NCBI RefSeq assembly: GCF_006438725.1
Contig: NZ_RCZD01000002.1
Location: forward strand, 497,294 to 561,293
Length of the DNA stretch: 64,000 nt
Origin: Ewingella americana
GTDB lineage: Bacteria > Pseudomonadota > Gammaproteobacteria > Enterobacterales > Enterobacteriaceae
Reading direction: 5' to 3'
The translations under genes and the position numbers were made by a program. Shown here piece by piece: positions 34,464 to 45,316 of the stretch. Position 1 is the first letter of the stretch. Every line of letters begins with the position of its first letter. The notes beneath the pieces were generated by a model, which was not told the DNA's origin, did not search any database, and worked only from the letters and a program-made list of their open reading frames with translations.

Positions 34464-34781
34464 ATGGCAAATACGGAACCTGGCCTGTTGCAAGAGAGCG
34501 CCTCACAGGCATCAAAACTGCTTAAATCCATGAGCAATGCTAACCGGCTATTGATCCTGTGCATGCTGGTTGATTCACCGGGCACATCGGCAGGCGACCT
34601 TTGCAAATTGACCGGATTAAGCCCTTCAGCAACCTCTCAGCACCTGGCCAGAATGAAAGAAGAAGGCTTGATTGAATGCGCCAGAGAGGGGCAAAAGATG
34701 AACTACTTCATCAAAAATGCATCCGTTAAAACCATCATTAGCACATTAAGGGACATTTACTGCCCTGAGGATTTAACATGA
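34464..34781 (+). CDS. ygaV: ArsR-family transcriptional repressor, YgaV-like
   Basis: A 105-residue winged-helix repressor. The ArsR core covers residues about 18-95: MSNANRLLILCMLVDSPGTSAGDLCKLTGLSPSATSQHLARMKEEGLI. Two Cys (in LCML and DLCK) and a Cys near ECAREG, rather than an arsenic CVC site, fit the sulfide/polysulfide- or heme-responsive YgaV/SqrR group. It overlaps ygaP at ATGA, the same operon as in E. coli. Autoregulation through the tandem palindrome just upstream is likely. Confidence 0.88.
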   Translation: MANTEPGLLQESASQASKLLKSMSNANRLLILCMLVDSPGTSAGDLCKLTGLSPSATSQHLARMKEEGLIECAREGQKMNYFIKNASVKTIISTLRDIYCPEDLT

Positions 34782-35308
34782 CGCCTAAATTCGTTACCCC
34801 TGTAGAAGCGAAAGCACTCATCGAACATGGGGCCGTTCTGATTGATATTCGCGAACCCGCTGAGTTTTTGCGTGAACATGTCCCTGGTGCTACCTCCTTC
34901 CCTGTATCAGACATGATTGCAGGCAAAAGCATTACAGGCTTACCGACGCAGCAAACGGTTATCTTTTACTGTCAGGCGGGGTCTCGCACGTCCCAACATG
35001 CTGAAATCCTTATCAAGTCCGCACGGACTTCCCCAGTGCTGTTACTCACCGGCGGAATTAACGGCTGGAAAAGCGCAAACCTCCCTACGTTGGAGGATAA
35101 AAAACAACCCATTCCTGTCATGCGGCAAGTCCAGATTGCCGCAGGGATACTGATCCTCGTTGGTGTCGTGCTGGGATATACCCTGGATAAAAGCTTATTT
35201 TTACTCTCTGGATTAGTAGGAGCAGGCTTGATCTTTGCTGGTATCAGTGGCTGGTGCGGTATGGCGATTTTGCTTGCAAAAATGCCATGGAACACATTGA
35301 AGCGTTAA
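34778..35308 (+). CDS. ygaP: Membrane rhodanese YgaP
   Basis: A 176-residue protein (E. coli YgaP is 174). The rhodanese domain (about residues 5-105) contains VLIDIREPAEFLREHVPGA and the active-site loop FYCQAGSRTSQHA, whose Cys carries the persulfide. Two C-terminal membrane helices (about residues 118-140 and 143-165) follow. It is a sulfurtransferase of the inner membrane that hands sulfane sulfur to acceptors such as cyanide or thiols. Coupled to its regulator ygaV by ATGA overlap. Confidence 0.92.
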   Translation: MTPKFVTPVEAKALIEHGAVLIDIREPAEFLREHVPGATSFPVSDMIAGKSITGLPTQQTVIFYCQAGSRTSQHAEILIKSARTSPVLLLTGGINGWKSANLPTLEDKKQPIPVMRQVQIAAGILILVGVVLGYTLDKSLFLLSGLVGAGLIFAGISGWCGMAILLAKMPWNTLKR

Positions 35309-35340
35309 CGAATGGGCCCGTTTTGCCCTCAGGAAAAAGC

Positions 35341-35503
35341 CTTTGACTTGTTCACAAGGCAAAGTCATATTCAGGTTATGAATATATCTCAGAACGTCTT
35401 ACATACGACCACCCTAACGACCGCTCAAGGCGGGACGTAAGGTTGGTTCGTCGATGTAAAACGCGCTGACCCCAAGCCCCCGCCCGACAGGACGGGGGTT
35501 TTC
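35341..35503 (+). ncRNA. Unassigned structured RNA or leader with terminator
   Basis: Four successive hairpins stand between ygaP and the hydrolase gene. H1 35341-35364: CTTTGaCTTG-ttca-CAAGgCAAAG. H2 35367-35385: ATATTCA-ggtta-TGAATAT. H3 35394-35463: a long imperfect hairpin with basal CGT-c-TTACAT / ATGTAA-a-ACG, a middle helix and apical CCGC-tcaag-GCGG. H4 35477-35503: CCCCCG / CGGGGG with a T-rich tail, a Rho-independent terminator. It ends 39 bases before the hydrolase ATG. It is either a small RNA or a leader controlling the next genes by attenuation. I could not match it to a known class. Confidence 0.55.
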
Positions 35504-35541
35504 TTTTCTCCGTACTTGAAGGCTATTTTAGGAGAAAAGAG

Positions 35542-36096
35542 ATGAACCCCTCTTATCCTGTCAAAAAAGCTCTGGTTATCATCGATATGCAAAACGGTCT
35601 GTATTTCGCTGAACCAGCGGCTTATATGAAAGAGCATGTCCTTAAAAATATCAACTTCCTGATCAGGGAATTTCGCCGCAGAAACGAGCCCGTTATTTTT
35701 GTTCAGCATACCGGTCCGAAAGATTCCCCCATAGAACAGGGAAAGGCCGCCTGGCAACTCGTTAGTGAAATGGAGTCCAATCCAGCCACTGACCTGATCT
35801 TCAGTAAATTCAAAGCCAGCATTTTTACTGAGACACCCCTGCTCGAATGGTTAACACATCACGGCATCACCGATCTCTGTATCGCGGGGATGAAAACACA
35901 ATATTGCGTTGATACCGCTTGCCGCGCTGCATCAGGTTTTGGGTTCAACGTGGTACTGGCATCCGACGCACATACCTGCATGGATACGCCGGCACTCACG
36001 GCTCAGCAAATAATCAACCACCATAATATGACACTCAGCGGCCCCTTTGCCAGGGTGAAAAGCACTGCCGAAATAGTCGGCACAGATATTGCTTAA
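35542..36096 (+). CDS. Isochorismatase-fold cysteine hydrolase
   Basis: A 184-residue cysteine hydrolase of the isochorismatase/nicotinamidase family. The catalytic triad is visible as Asp in LVIIDMQNG (about residue 15), Lys in FSKFKAS (about 90) and Cys in MKTQYCVDTACRAA (about 118). The substrate cannot be told from sequence; family members hydrolyse amides such as nicotinamide, ureidoacrylate or biuret. The TTTTAGGAGAAAAGAG region supplies a ribosome-binding site. It is followed by a periplasmic binding protein and a VOC protein on the same strand, suggesting uptake and breakdown of one compound. Confidence 0.88.
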   Translation: MNPSYPVKKALVIIDMQNGLYFAEPAAYMKEHVLKNINFLIREFRRRNEPVIFVQHTGPKDSPIEQGKAAWQLVSEMESNPATDLIFSKFKASIFTETPLLEWLTHHGITDLCIAGMKTQYCVDTACRAASGFGFNVVLASDAHTCMDTPALTAQQIINHHNMTLSGPFARVKSTAEIVGTDIA

Positions 36097-36153
36097 TCAT
36101 CAGGGGATTTTATTTTTTTCAACAACGCTTCATCTATTTAACGGGGAAGTACT

Positions 36154-36936
36154 TTGAACAAATACAGTACGGTAATGTTCGTTTTGATGGGGTCTTTCAG
36201 TGCGATAAGTCATGCTGAAACCGTGATTAAGTTCGGCGTCGATCCCTCTTTTCCTCCGTTCGAATCAAAAGCGGCGGACGGTTCGCTGACCGGTTTTGAT
36301 ATTGATCTGGGGAATGCTATTTGCCAGCAAGCCCAAGCAAAATGCGTGTGGGTCGAAACGGCTTACGACAGTATTATTCCTGCGCTGAATGCCAAAAAGT
36401 TCGATGCCGTACTCTCCGCCATGGCCATTACCGAAAAACGTAAAGCTCAGGTCAATTTCTCCAACGTGCTCTACAACATCCCCAGCGTTTTGGTGGCAAA
36501 AAAAGGCAGCCAGCTTGATACCACCGTTGACTCACTAAAAGGAAAAGTGATCGGCGTGGCGCAAGGCACCACTCAGGAAGCTTACGCCATGGGCGTGTGG
36601 CAGTCGAAAGGCGTGCAGGTGGTGTCTTACCAGAATCAGGATTCGGTCAATCTGGATTTAGAAACAGGCAGAATTGATGCCACTTTCACCAATGCGGCGG
36701 CTGCAGAAACAGGATTTTTGAAAACACCACAGGGCGCTGACTTTGCTTTTGTCGGTAAAACCGTGCTTGACCCGCAATACTTAGGCGGCGGCGCAGCGAT
36801 TGCTTTACGTAAAGAGGATCAGGCCCAATTGGCGATGATCAACAAAGCCCTGGCCGGTATACATGCTGATGGCACCTATACGAAGCTTGAGAAAAAATAC
36901 TTCACCTTTGATGTCTTTAGTAATAACAAACCCTGA
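36154..36936 (+). CDS. Periplasmic amino-acid-type ABC binding protein (SBP_bac_3)
   Basis: A 260-residue solute-binding protein of the ArgT/HisJ type. It starts with TTG at 36154 (GGGGAAG upstream), giving the signal peptide MNKYSTVMFVLMGSFSAISHA with cleavage before ETVIKFG. Mature sequence has FGVDPSFPPFESK, GFDIDLGNAIC and DSIIPALNAKKFDAVLSAMAITEKR, the family signature for basic or polar amino acids. No permease or ATPase gene lies nearby, so it must use a transporter encoded elsewhere. Start codon choice rests on the signal peptide; the internal ATG would truncate it. Confidence 0.9.
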   Translation: MNKYSTVMFVLMGSFSAISHAETVIKFGVDPSFPPFESKAADGSLTGFDIDLGNAICQQAQAKCVWVETAYDSIIPALNAKKFDAVLSAMAITEKRKAQVNFSNVLYNIPSVLVAKKGSQLDTTVDSLKGKVIGVAQGTTQEAYAMGVWQSKGVQVVSYQNQDSVNLDLETGRIDATFTNAAAAETGFLKTPQGADFAFVGKTVLDPQYLGGGAAIALRKEDQAQLAMINKALAGIHADGTYTKLEKKYFTFDVFSNNKP

Positions 36937-36960
36937 ACCCCCTTGAGGTTAGGAGCAAGA

Positions 36961-37362
36961 ATGTTTTCCCATCTTTGTATTGGCGTAAACGATTTTGATC
37001 GGGCATTCACCTTTTATTCTGCGATAGCCAAAATTCTGGGTCTGGAGCTCAAGTTCAGCGATAGCGAACGGGCATGGGCTGGCTGGCAAAGGCCAGCGAT
37101 ACCGCGTCCGCTATTGGTTATCGGTAAACCTCTGGACGGCCAAATCGCCACGGCTGGAAACGGGCAAATGGTGGCATTACTTGCTGATAACCGCACCCAG
37201 ATTGAGCATGTCTATCAGGCGGCACTGAAACATGGTGCGACCTGCGAAGGCCCACCAGGCTTGCGTCCGCATTATCATGAACACTACTTTGGTGCCTACT
37301 TTCGCGACCCTGATGGCAATAAACTCTGCGTTTGTTGCCATCAGCCGGACGCAGACAGTTAA
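36961..37362 (+). CDS. VOC (glyoxalase/bleomycin-resistance fold) family protein
   Basis: A 133-residue protein with one pair of VOC modules. The N-terminal HLCIGVNDFDRAFTFYSAI and the C-terminal GLRPHYHEHYFGAYFRDPDGNKLCVCCH carry candidate metal ligands (His near the start, His/Glu in the second module). The ATG at 36961 follows AGGAGCAAGA. Reaction is unknown; relatives include lactoylglutathione lyase and dioxygenases. It ends the short operon with the hydrolase and binding protein, and overlaps the end of convergent gatR by four bases. Confidence 0.82.
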   Translation: MFSHLCIGVNDFDRAFTFYSAIAKILGLELKFSDSERAWAGWQRPAIPRPLLVIGKPLDGQIATAGNGQMVALLADNRTQIEHVYQAALKHGATCEGPPGLRPHYHEHYFGAYFRDPDGNKLCVCCHQPDADS

Positions 37363-38141
37363 ACAATCGTCACATTAGTCTGGGTTTGTGCCAGTGCCAG
37401 AGAGTCTTCTTCACTAATCCCGCTGTCGGTAATGATCGTGTCGATTTTTTCCATCGGCAGCACCAGATTAAAACCACGGCGGCCAAACTTACTGGAATCC
37501 GTCACGACAACGACCTGCCGGGCAGCTTCAGCCATTTTTGCGCTAATGGAATAGCCCTCATTGAACGTCGTAATACCACTGCTCGCATCCAGACCATCGG
37601 CCCCAACAAACATCAGATTAGCCACAATGCCCTGCAACGCGAATTCAGTAATGCTGCCATGAAGTGAACGGGTTTTATGACGCAACGTTCCTCCACATAC
37701 CACCAGCGTAATATCCGGGTTTTCCGAAAGTACGAACGCGGCCGGCAAGTTGTTGGTGATCACCGTGATCTTGGCTGATTTGACCAACTCCTCAGCGATG
37801 AGCATTGTCGTGCTACCACTGTCGAGAATTACCGTATCACCCGGTTTCACCATCGCGGCGGCAGCCAGCGCGATACGTTTTTTCGGATCTTCCGCCTGTC
37901 GGTAACGCTCCTCAAGGACTAACTCCCCCGCAGTATTTGGGCTACTCACTTCAGACACGGGAACCGATTTTCCCGCCCCCCCGTGAAATCTCGTCATTAA
38001 TCCTTTCTGTTCCAGCAACCGTAAGTCCGCACGGATAGTTACCTCAGACACTCCGAAAGAATTCGAAATATCGGAAACTAAAACGCTGCCATTTTCATTC
38101 ACCATATCAATGATTTTGTGGCGTCTCTCATAAGAATTCAT
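37359..38141 (-). CDS. gatR: DeoR-family repressor of galactitol utilisation, GatR-like
   Basis: A 260-residue repressor, the length of E. coli GatR. A DeoR helix-turn-helix lies at residues about 1-60 (MNSYERRHKIIDMVNENGSVLVSDISNSFGVSEVTIRADLRLLEQKG), followed by a sugar-phosphate sensing domain with DTVILDSGSTTMLIAEEL and GADGLDASSGITT. The start was chosen at MNSYERR by comparison with GatR/AgaR; upstream in-frame ATGs at 38168 and 38216 are possible. It is divergent from gatZ and probably binds the CGAAA-rich intergenic region. Confidence 0.9.
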   Translation of the reverse strand: MNSYERRHKIIDMVNENGSVLVSDISNSFGVSEVTIRADLRLLEQKGLMTRFHGGAGKSVPVSEVSSPNTAGELVLEERYRQAEDPKKRIALAAAAMVKPGDTVILDSGSTTMLIAEELVKSAKITVITNNLPAAFVLSENPDITLVVCGGTLRHKTRSLHGSITEFALQGIVANLMFVGADGLDASSGITTFNEGYSISAKMAEAARQVVVVTDSSKFGRRGFNLVLPMEKIDTIITDSGISEEDSLALAQTQTNVTIV

Positions 38142-38315
38142 CGTTTCATGCCTGTTCCTTAACATTGCCATCAGTTTAAACAAAAGAATTCGAAAATGGG
38201 AGGAAAATAACTTCACTCTGTGAAATTCCCCACACCCCCGTACTTATGGTGGATCACCTCGTCTATCAATACCTTCATCGCAGCATTAACGTACCCCCGG
38301 ACTTGTTCGAGATAA

Positions 38316-38430
38316 CGCGAAAAACGAAAGCAACACCTTGTCGAAAGACAACGAAATATTTCGATCTCTATCACGAAATAAATACAACGACATTGTACGC
38401 ATTACGAAATAAAACGATTATTTTCGGAAA
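38316..38430 (+). promoter_or_regulatory. CGAAA-rich operator region between gatR and gatZ
   Basis: At least eight CGAAA/TTTCG motifs occur: 38318, 38325, 38342, 38352, 38359 (inverted), 38374, 38405 and 38422 (inverted). They include the perfect palindrome CGAAATATTTCG (38352-38363). Operators of the DeoR-type AgaR/GatR repressors are built from such TTTCG/CGAAA units. The last copies lie about 20 bases before gatZ and overlap its probable promoter. Confidence 0.6.
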
Positions 38431-38445
38431 TAATCGGAGATAGAA

Positions 38446-39741
38446 ATGAAAGACATTCTAAAAAGACATAAAAACGGCGAGCTAATAGGTATCTGTTCAG
38501 TCTGCTCAGCCCACCCTCTCGTCATTGAAGCGGCATTACGTCTGGATCTGCATTCAGATCGCCATGTGCTGATCGAAGCCACATCGAATCAGGTCAATCA
38601 GTTTGGTGGTTACACGGGCATGCGGCCTGTTGATTTCAGGGGCTTTGTACTGGCCATCGCAGAAAGCGTTGGTTTCCCGCAGCAACGATTGATCCTGGGG
38701 GGCGATCATCTGGGCCCGAACTGCTGGCAAGGTGAGGATGCAGAAAGCGCTATGGCCAAAGCGGAGGTATTGATCGCTCGCTATGTAGAGGCCGGGTTCA
38801 GTAAAATTCATTTAGACGCTTCAATGTCATGTGCTGATGATCCGGTTCCTCTGGATCCCTGGACTGTTGCAACCCGCGCAGCCCGTCTCTGTCAGGTTGC
38901 CGAACGCGTAGCGACACCCCAGCAGAAGGAAAAGCTGACCTATGTCATTGGAACTGAAGTCCCGGTTCCAGGCGGGGAATCTGCCGCTATTGAGCAGGTA
39001 CATATCACGCTCGCTAAGGATGCACAGGCTACCATCGACCTGCATCATCAGGCGTTCGCTGACGCCGGACTGACGGAGGCAATTCGTCGCATTATTGCGG
39101 TTGTCGTCCAGCCAGGTGTGGAGTTCGACCACAGCAGCGTTATCCATTATCAACCACAGCAAGCCCGCCAGCTCTCCACGTTTATCGCATCGACGCCGCT
39201 GGTCTATGAGGCCCACTCAACCGATTACCAAACCCGCGAGTCTTACCGCCATCTGGTGGAAGATCACTATGCCATTTTGAAAGTCGGCCCGGCACTCACG
39301 TTTGCGCTGCGTGAAGCTATTTTTTCACTGGCAAATATCGAACAGGCCATCGTTGCCCCAGGTGAACAGAGCCAGGTTATGGCGGTTATCGATCGCGTGA
39401 TGCTCGATGAACCCGATTATTGGAAAAAATATTATCACCCCACTTTCAGCCGTTCACTGATCGACCTGCACTTCAGTCTTTCCGACCGGATCCGCTATTA
39501 CTGGCCTCACCCACGTATCAGCATGGCGGTAAATACCATGCTGAATAATTTGCAGATGTCTGATATCCCGCTCGGCCTGCTCAGTCAGTACATGCCGGTG
39601 CAGTTTGATCGCGTGATGTCCGATGTGCTCAGCGCAACACCACACGATCTCATCATCGACAAAATTCAGGACGTACTTCGCGCCTATCGTTATGGCTGTA
39701 CGGTGGCCACACCCAATACGGAGGCTGGCAGCCATGCATAA
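38446..39741 (+). CDS. gatZ: Tagatose-1,6-bisphosphate aldolase accessory subunit GatZ
   Basis: A 431-residue member of the GatZ/KbaZ family. Marks are [50 protein letters not shown] and [11 protein letters not shown], all typical. It stabilises and activates the GatY aldolase rather than being the catalytic chain, although it has a TIM-barrel fold. It has a GGAGATAGAA ribosome-binding site and begins the operon. In E. coli gatY stands first, before gatZ; here gatY is last. Confidence 0.95.
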   Translation: MKDILKRHKNGELIGICSVCSAHPLVIEAALRLDLHSDRHVLIEATSNQVNQFGGYTGMRPVDFRGFVLAIAESVGFPQQRLILGGDHLGPNCWQGEDAESAMAKAEVLIARYVEAGFSKIHLDASMSCADDPVPLDPWTVATRAARLCQVAERVATPQQKEKLTYVIGTEVPVPGGESAAIEQVHITLAKDAQATIDLHHQAFADAGLTEAIRRIIAVVVQPGVEFDHSSVIHYQPQQARQLSTFIASTPLVYEAHSTDYQTRESYRHLVEDHYAILKVGPALTFALREAIFSLANIEQAIVAPGEQSQVMAVIDRVMLDEPDYWKKYYHPTFSRSLIDLHFSLSDRIRYYWPHPRISMAVNTMLNNLQMSDIPLGLLSQYMPVQFDRVMSDVLSATPHDLIIDKIQDVLRAYRYGCTVATPNTEAGSHA

Positions 39742-40258
39742 CTGCGAAGTCTTCGTTAAAACTGGCATCAGATTTTGCGATGCGCAAGAAGCCCTCAGGC
39801 ACATTGGAAAAGAGATGCTGAGTGCAGGCGTTGTGCACATTAGCTATCCCCACGCATTGATCCGTCGTGAAGCTGAATTCCCTACCGGCATCATGCTGGA
39901 AAACCATGCTATCGCGATCCCCCATTGCGAAGCCGTTCATGCCATCAAACCTGCGATCTATCTGATCCGTCCTGAAGATGCCGTGCCATTTTCGCAGGCC
40001 GATGGCGATGAACCGGTCTCTGCCTTATTAATTATTGCGCTGATCGTCACACATCCGTCAGAGCAGTTGGTTTTACTCCGCACTCTGTTCAATCAGTTGC
40101 AGGATTCACAATTTATTGAACAGCTACTGTCAGCCCCTGAGCACCAATTGGCCGATCTTTTTAAGCAGCAGGTTTCCCCCACCCCGAGTACCCCGTCAGA
40201 CCCTATAGCACCCAAAACAACAACATCAAAAACAGAACACCAAGGAGCCTTATCGTGA
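39734..40258 (+). CDS. gatA: PTS system galactitol-specific EIIA component
   Basis: A 174-residue EIIA of the mannitol/fructose type. The phosphorylated His is His64 in the [11 protein letters not shown] motif. The domain ends near residue 148; the remaining 25 residues are a Ser/Thr/Pro-rich tail ([10 protein letters not shown]…) not present in the about 150-residue E. coli protein. It receives phosphate from HPr and hands it to GatB. The ATG at 39734 overlaps the gatZ end; GAGG lies upstream. Confidence 0.92.
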   Translation: MHNCEVFVKTGIRFCDAQEALRHIGKEMLSAGVVHISYPHALIRREAEFPTGIMLENHAIAIPHCEAVHAIKPAIYLIRPEDAVPFSQADGDEPVSALLIIALIVTHPSEQLVLLRTLFNQLQDSQFIEQLLSAPEHQLADLFKQQVSPTPSTPSDPIAPKTTTSKTEHQGALS

Positions 40259-40539
40259 AAAGAAAAATCATCGTTGCCTGTGGCGGTGCCGTTGCCACCT
40301 CAACACTGGCCGCTGAAGAAATTAAAGAGCTGTGTGCAGAACACGGGATCACATTGGACCTTATCCAGTGCAGGGTCACCGAAATCGAAACCTATATGGA
40401 CGGTGCAGATCTCATCTGCACTACGGCACGAGTCGATCGCCAATTTGGTGACATTCCCGTCGTTCACGGCATGCCCTTTGTTTCCGGTGTCGGCATCGAC
40501 GTTCTGAGACAACAAATACTGACGCTGTTGCAGGAGTAA
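40255..40539 (+). CDS. gatB: PTS system galactitol-specific EIIB component
   Basis: A 94-residue EIIB with a GTG start at 40255 preceded by AAGGAG. The phosphorylated Cys is Cys9 in [19 protein letters not shown], the normal GatB active loop. It transfers phosphate from GatA to galactitol bound by GatC. Its start overlaps the gatA stop codon, and gatC follows after a four-base gap. The length equals that of the E. coli protein. Confidence 0.96.
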   Translation: MKRKIIVACGGAVATSTLAAEEIKELCAEHGITLDLIQCRVTEIETYMDGADLICTTARVDRQFGDIPVVHGMPFVSGVGIDVLRQQILTLLQE

Positions 40540-40543
40540 CCCC

Positions 40544-41923
40544 ATGTTTACTGACATCATGCGCTACATATTGGACCTGGGGCCAACGGTGATGTTGCCG
40601 TTGGTGATCATCATTTTCTCCATGATTTTGGGGATGAAAATCGGTGATTCCTTTAAATCTGGCCTGCATATCGGTATTGGTTTTGTCGGTATTGGGCTGG
40701 TTATCGGCCTGATGCTGGACTCCATCGGCCCCGCAGCCAAAGCGATGGCTGAGCATTTTCAAATTAACCTCCAAGTCGTCGATATTGGTTGGCCGGGTTC
40801 GTCGCCGATGACCTGGGCTTCACAAATCGCTCTGGTTGCCATTCCGATTGCCATCGGCGTCAACATTGTGATGCTGGTGACTCGTATGACCCGCGTAGTC
40901 AATGTCGATATCTGGAATATCTGGCACATGACATTCACCGGGGCCATGCTGCATCTGGCAACCGGATCCTATTGGCTGGGTATTATGGGTGTGGTGGTTC
41001 ATGCCGCCTTCGTTTACAAACTTGGCGACTGGTTCGCCAAAGATACCCGCGATTTTTTCAATCTCGACGGTATTGCAATACCGCACGGTTCCTCGGCTTA
41101 CCTCGGCCCGATAGCCGTGCTGGTTGATACCATTATTGAAAAAATACCCGGTCTGCGAAAAATCCACTTCAGTGCAGATGACGTGCAGAAGCGCTTTGGT
41201 CCCTTTGGGGAACCGGTGACCGTTGGTTTTATCATGGGCCTGATCATTGGTTACCTTGCCGGTTATGACATCAAAGGCATCATGCAACTGGCCGTCAAAA
41301 CAGCGGCTGTCATGTTACTGATGCCCAGGGTCATCAAACCGATCATGGATGGCCTGACGCCAATTGCCCGCCATGCCCGTAGCCGTTTGCAGTCTAAATT
41401 CGGCGGTCAGGAGTTCCTGATTGGTCTGGACCCGGCACTGCTGCTCGGCCATACCGCCGTGGTATCCGCCAGCCTGATCTTTATTCCACTCACCATCTTA
41501 ATTGCCGTCATTGTTCCGGGAAATCAGGTCCTGCCTTTTGGTGACTTAGCGACGATCGGTTTCTTTGTGGCGATTGCCGTGGCTGTCCATCAGGGCAATT
41601 TATTCCGCACCCTGATTTCCGGCGTGATCATCATGAGTATGACGTTGTGGATAGCGACCCAAACCATTGGTTTACACACCCAGTTGGCGGCAAATGCCGG
41701 GGCACTGAAAGCCGGTGGCCAGGTGGCCTCCATGGACCAAGGGGGCTCTCCGATCACCTATCTGCTGATTCAGCTTTGTACCTGGCAAAACATCGCGGGT
41801 CTGACAGGTATTGGTGTGATCTACGCCCTTGGTGTTTTCCTGACATGGCGCCGTGCGCGAGGTTTCCTGCATGAAGAACGCCAGGCAGCCGCTGCGATAC
41901 TGAACAAATCTAACGCCCTTTAA
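40544..41923 (+). CDS. gatC: PTS system galactitol-specific EIIC component
   Basis: A 459-residue inner membrane permease with about ten hydrophobic segments. Family sequence includes LDLGPTVMLPLVIIIFSMILGMKIGDSFKSGLHIGIGFVGIGLVIGL near the start and the MTWASQIALVAIPIAIGVNIVML segment. It transports galactitol while GatB phosphorylates it to galactitol-1-phosphate. It is positioned between gatB and gatD as in E. coli. Confidence 0.96.
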   Translation: MFTDIMRYILDLGPTVMLPLVIIIFSMILGMKIGDSFKSGLHIGIGFVGIGLVIGLMLDSIGPAAKAMAEHFQINLQVVDIGWPGSSPMTWASQIALVAIPIAIGVNIVMLVTRMTRVVNVDIWNIWHMTFTGAMLHLATGSYWLGIMGVVVHAAFVYKLGDWFAKDTRDFFNLDGIAIPHGSSAYLGPIAVLVDTIIEKIPGLRKIHFSADDVQKRFGPFGEPVTVGFIMGLIIGYLAGYDIKGIMQLAVKTAAVMLLMPRVIKPIMDGLTPIARHARSRLQSKFGGQEFLIGLDPALLLGHTAVVSASLIFIPLTILIAVIVPGNQVLPFGDLATIGFFVAIAVAVHQGNLFRTLISGVIIMSMTLWIATQTIGLHTQLAANAGALKAGGQVASMDQGGSPITYLLIQLCTWQNIAGLTGIGVIYALGVFLTWRRARGFLHEERQAAAAILNKSNAL

Positions 41924-41958
41924 CCTGCGGGGGCGAAAGCCCCTTTATGGAGTTTTCA

Positions 41959-43867
<1,909 letters not shown>

Positions 43868-43957
43868 ACGTAACGTGGTCATACTTCGGGTTGCAGCGTT
43901 GTCAGGCTTCTGATTTTATAGAGACTATTCACTGGCGAAATGGAAACGGAATCAGAC

Positions 43958-44662
43958 ATGACAACGCTCAATCACTTTGGTCAGCCTATTGGCGACGCTC
44001 TACCCGACTGGAAACCACGCGAACTGCCGCAATCTCACCAGCTCGATGGCCGTTTTTGCCGGCTTGAACCGCTGGATAGTGCACTTCACAGCGAGGCTCT
44101 CTTCTCAGCCTGGCACAGCATTGATGACAACCGCGACTGGACCTATTTTTCCTCCGATCGCCCGGCAACCCAGGCAGAGTGTGATTCGCTGATCTCCCGC
44201 AACGCGGCAAGCCAGGATCCGCTGTTTTTTGCTGTTGTCGATAACACCACCCAACGCGCGATTGGCAGTGTCGCGCTGATGCGCATTGACCCGCTAAACG
44301 GCGTGGCTGAAATTGGCTGGGTGAATTGGTCGCCGCTGATGAAACGCTCGTGTCATGGAACTGAAGCTATCTTCCTGCTATTGAAATACCTGTTTGACGA
44401 TCTGCAGTACCGCCGCTGCGAATGGAAATGCCACATCATGAACGCCGCGTCCAATGCTGCGGCAAAAAGATTCGGCTTTCAGTTCGAGGGGATATTCCGT
44501 CAGGTGATCGTCAACAAAGGCCACAACCGTGATACCTGCTGGTATTCCATGCTGGATAACGAATGGCCACAGCGCAAACCGGCGTTTGAACAGTGGCTAA
44601 GTGCGGAAAATTTTGATGCCGAAGGCCAGCAGAGAAAACGTCTGGAGGCCTTCAGAGAGTAA
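43958..44662 (+). CDS. GNAT N-acetyltransferase, RimJ/RimL type
   Basis: A 234-residue acetyltransferase. It shows the RimL-like arrangement: SHQLDGRFCRLEPLDSALHSEALF, FAVVDNTTQRAIGSVALMRIDPLNGVAEIGWV, a modified acetyl-CoA loop at KRSCHGTEAIFLLLKYLFD and RRCEWKCHIMNAASNAAAKRFGFQFEGIFRQ. The substrate is unknown (N-terminal amino groups or small amines). The ATG at 43958 follows GGAATCAGAC; an ATG 18 bases upstream is an alternative. It stands alone after the gat operon. Confidence 0.88.
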   Translation: MTTLNHFGQPIGDALPDWKPRELPQSHQLDGRFCRLEPLDSALHSEALFSAWHSIDDNRDWTYFSSDRPATQAECDSLISRNAASQDPLFFAVVDNTTQRAIGSVALMRIDPLNGVAEIGWVNWSPLMKRSCHGTEAIFLLLKYLFDDLQYRRCEWKCHIMNAASNAAAKRFGFQFEGIFRQVIVNKGHNRDTCWYSMLDNEWPQRKPAFEQWLSAENFDAEGQQRKRLEAFRE

Positions 44663-44670
44663 CCAGAGTC

Positions 44671-45225
44671 TTAGCGGCGCTGCGGCTTCAGGGAGGTAGA
44701 CAGAAGCTGGTCGATATCATCCCAGGCGTAAATGACATTTTTGGAAAGCCACAGTGGGCCGGAATCTATATAGCGTCCGGCCTCTTTGCCACCCAAAGCG
44801 GTATAGAAGCTGATAGCCGGGTCGTTTTCTTCAACGACACCCAGACCCACGCCAGTGAAACCGTTATTTTTCAGTCGCTGGGCTATCTCGGTCAGCAGGC
44901 AACGCCCGATTCCCTGACGCGCAAACTGAGTGTCGACATACAACAGTTTTATCTCGGCCAGTGCACCAAACTCAGCGTTACCTGAAGTCGAAGCCAGTGT
45001 GAACCCAGCCAGTTCACCGTTAATTTCAGCCAGCAGCACACACTGTTTTTCTGCCGGATGCGCAAACTTATCCTGCCAGAACGCCAGACGGCGAGCCTCG
45101 TCCAGCGCAGCAAAAGCGTCGGCCGGGGCGAGTTTACGGTAGGTTTCACGCCAGACAGCCACATGTAAACGGGCCAGTTCAGCGGCGTCAGAGGGTTTTG
45201 CATCTCTGATGGTAAGCGTAGTCAC
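44671..45225 (-). CDS. GNAT family N-acetyltransferase
   Basis: A 184-residue acetyltransferase starting with GTG at 45225 (AAGGATATTTCCT upstream). The acetyl-CoA motif A is IKLLYVDTQFARQGIGRCLLTEIAQRL, with the Q/R-x-x-G-x-G/A loop, followed by VVEENDPAISFYTALGGKEAGRY. An ATG start at 45333 would overlap the divergent fosA start region and add an unconserved leader. The substrate is unknown. It is convergent with the RimL-like gene. Confidence 0.87.
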   Translation of the reverse strand: MTTLTIRDAKPSDAAELARLHVAVWRETYRKLAPADAFAALDEARRLAFWQDKFAHPAEKQCVLLAEINGELAGFTLASTSGNAEFGALAEIKLLYVDTQFARQGIGRCLLTEIAQRLKNNGFTGVGLGVVEENDPAISFYTALGGKEAGRYIDSGPLWLSKNVIYAWDDIDQLLSTSLKPQRR

Positions 45226-45316
45226 AGGAAATATCCTTAAATTTAACGGGTTAGCTTTCACTGATAGAAAGTCTATTCCGCCAGTATAAACCGACTTTCT
45301 AGTTAAAGGAGATAAC

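Noticed and set aside
35341-35503. CsrB/CsrC-type or guanidine riboswitch identity for the structured RNA
   Set aside because: The loops do not carry repeated AGGA/ANGGA or paired ACGR motifs in the required positions, so no class was assigned.
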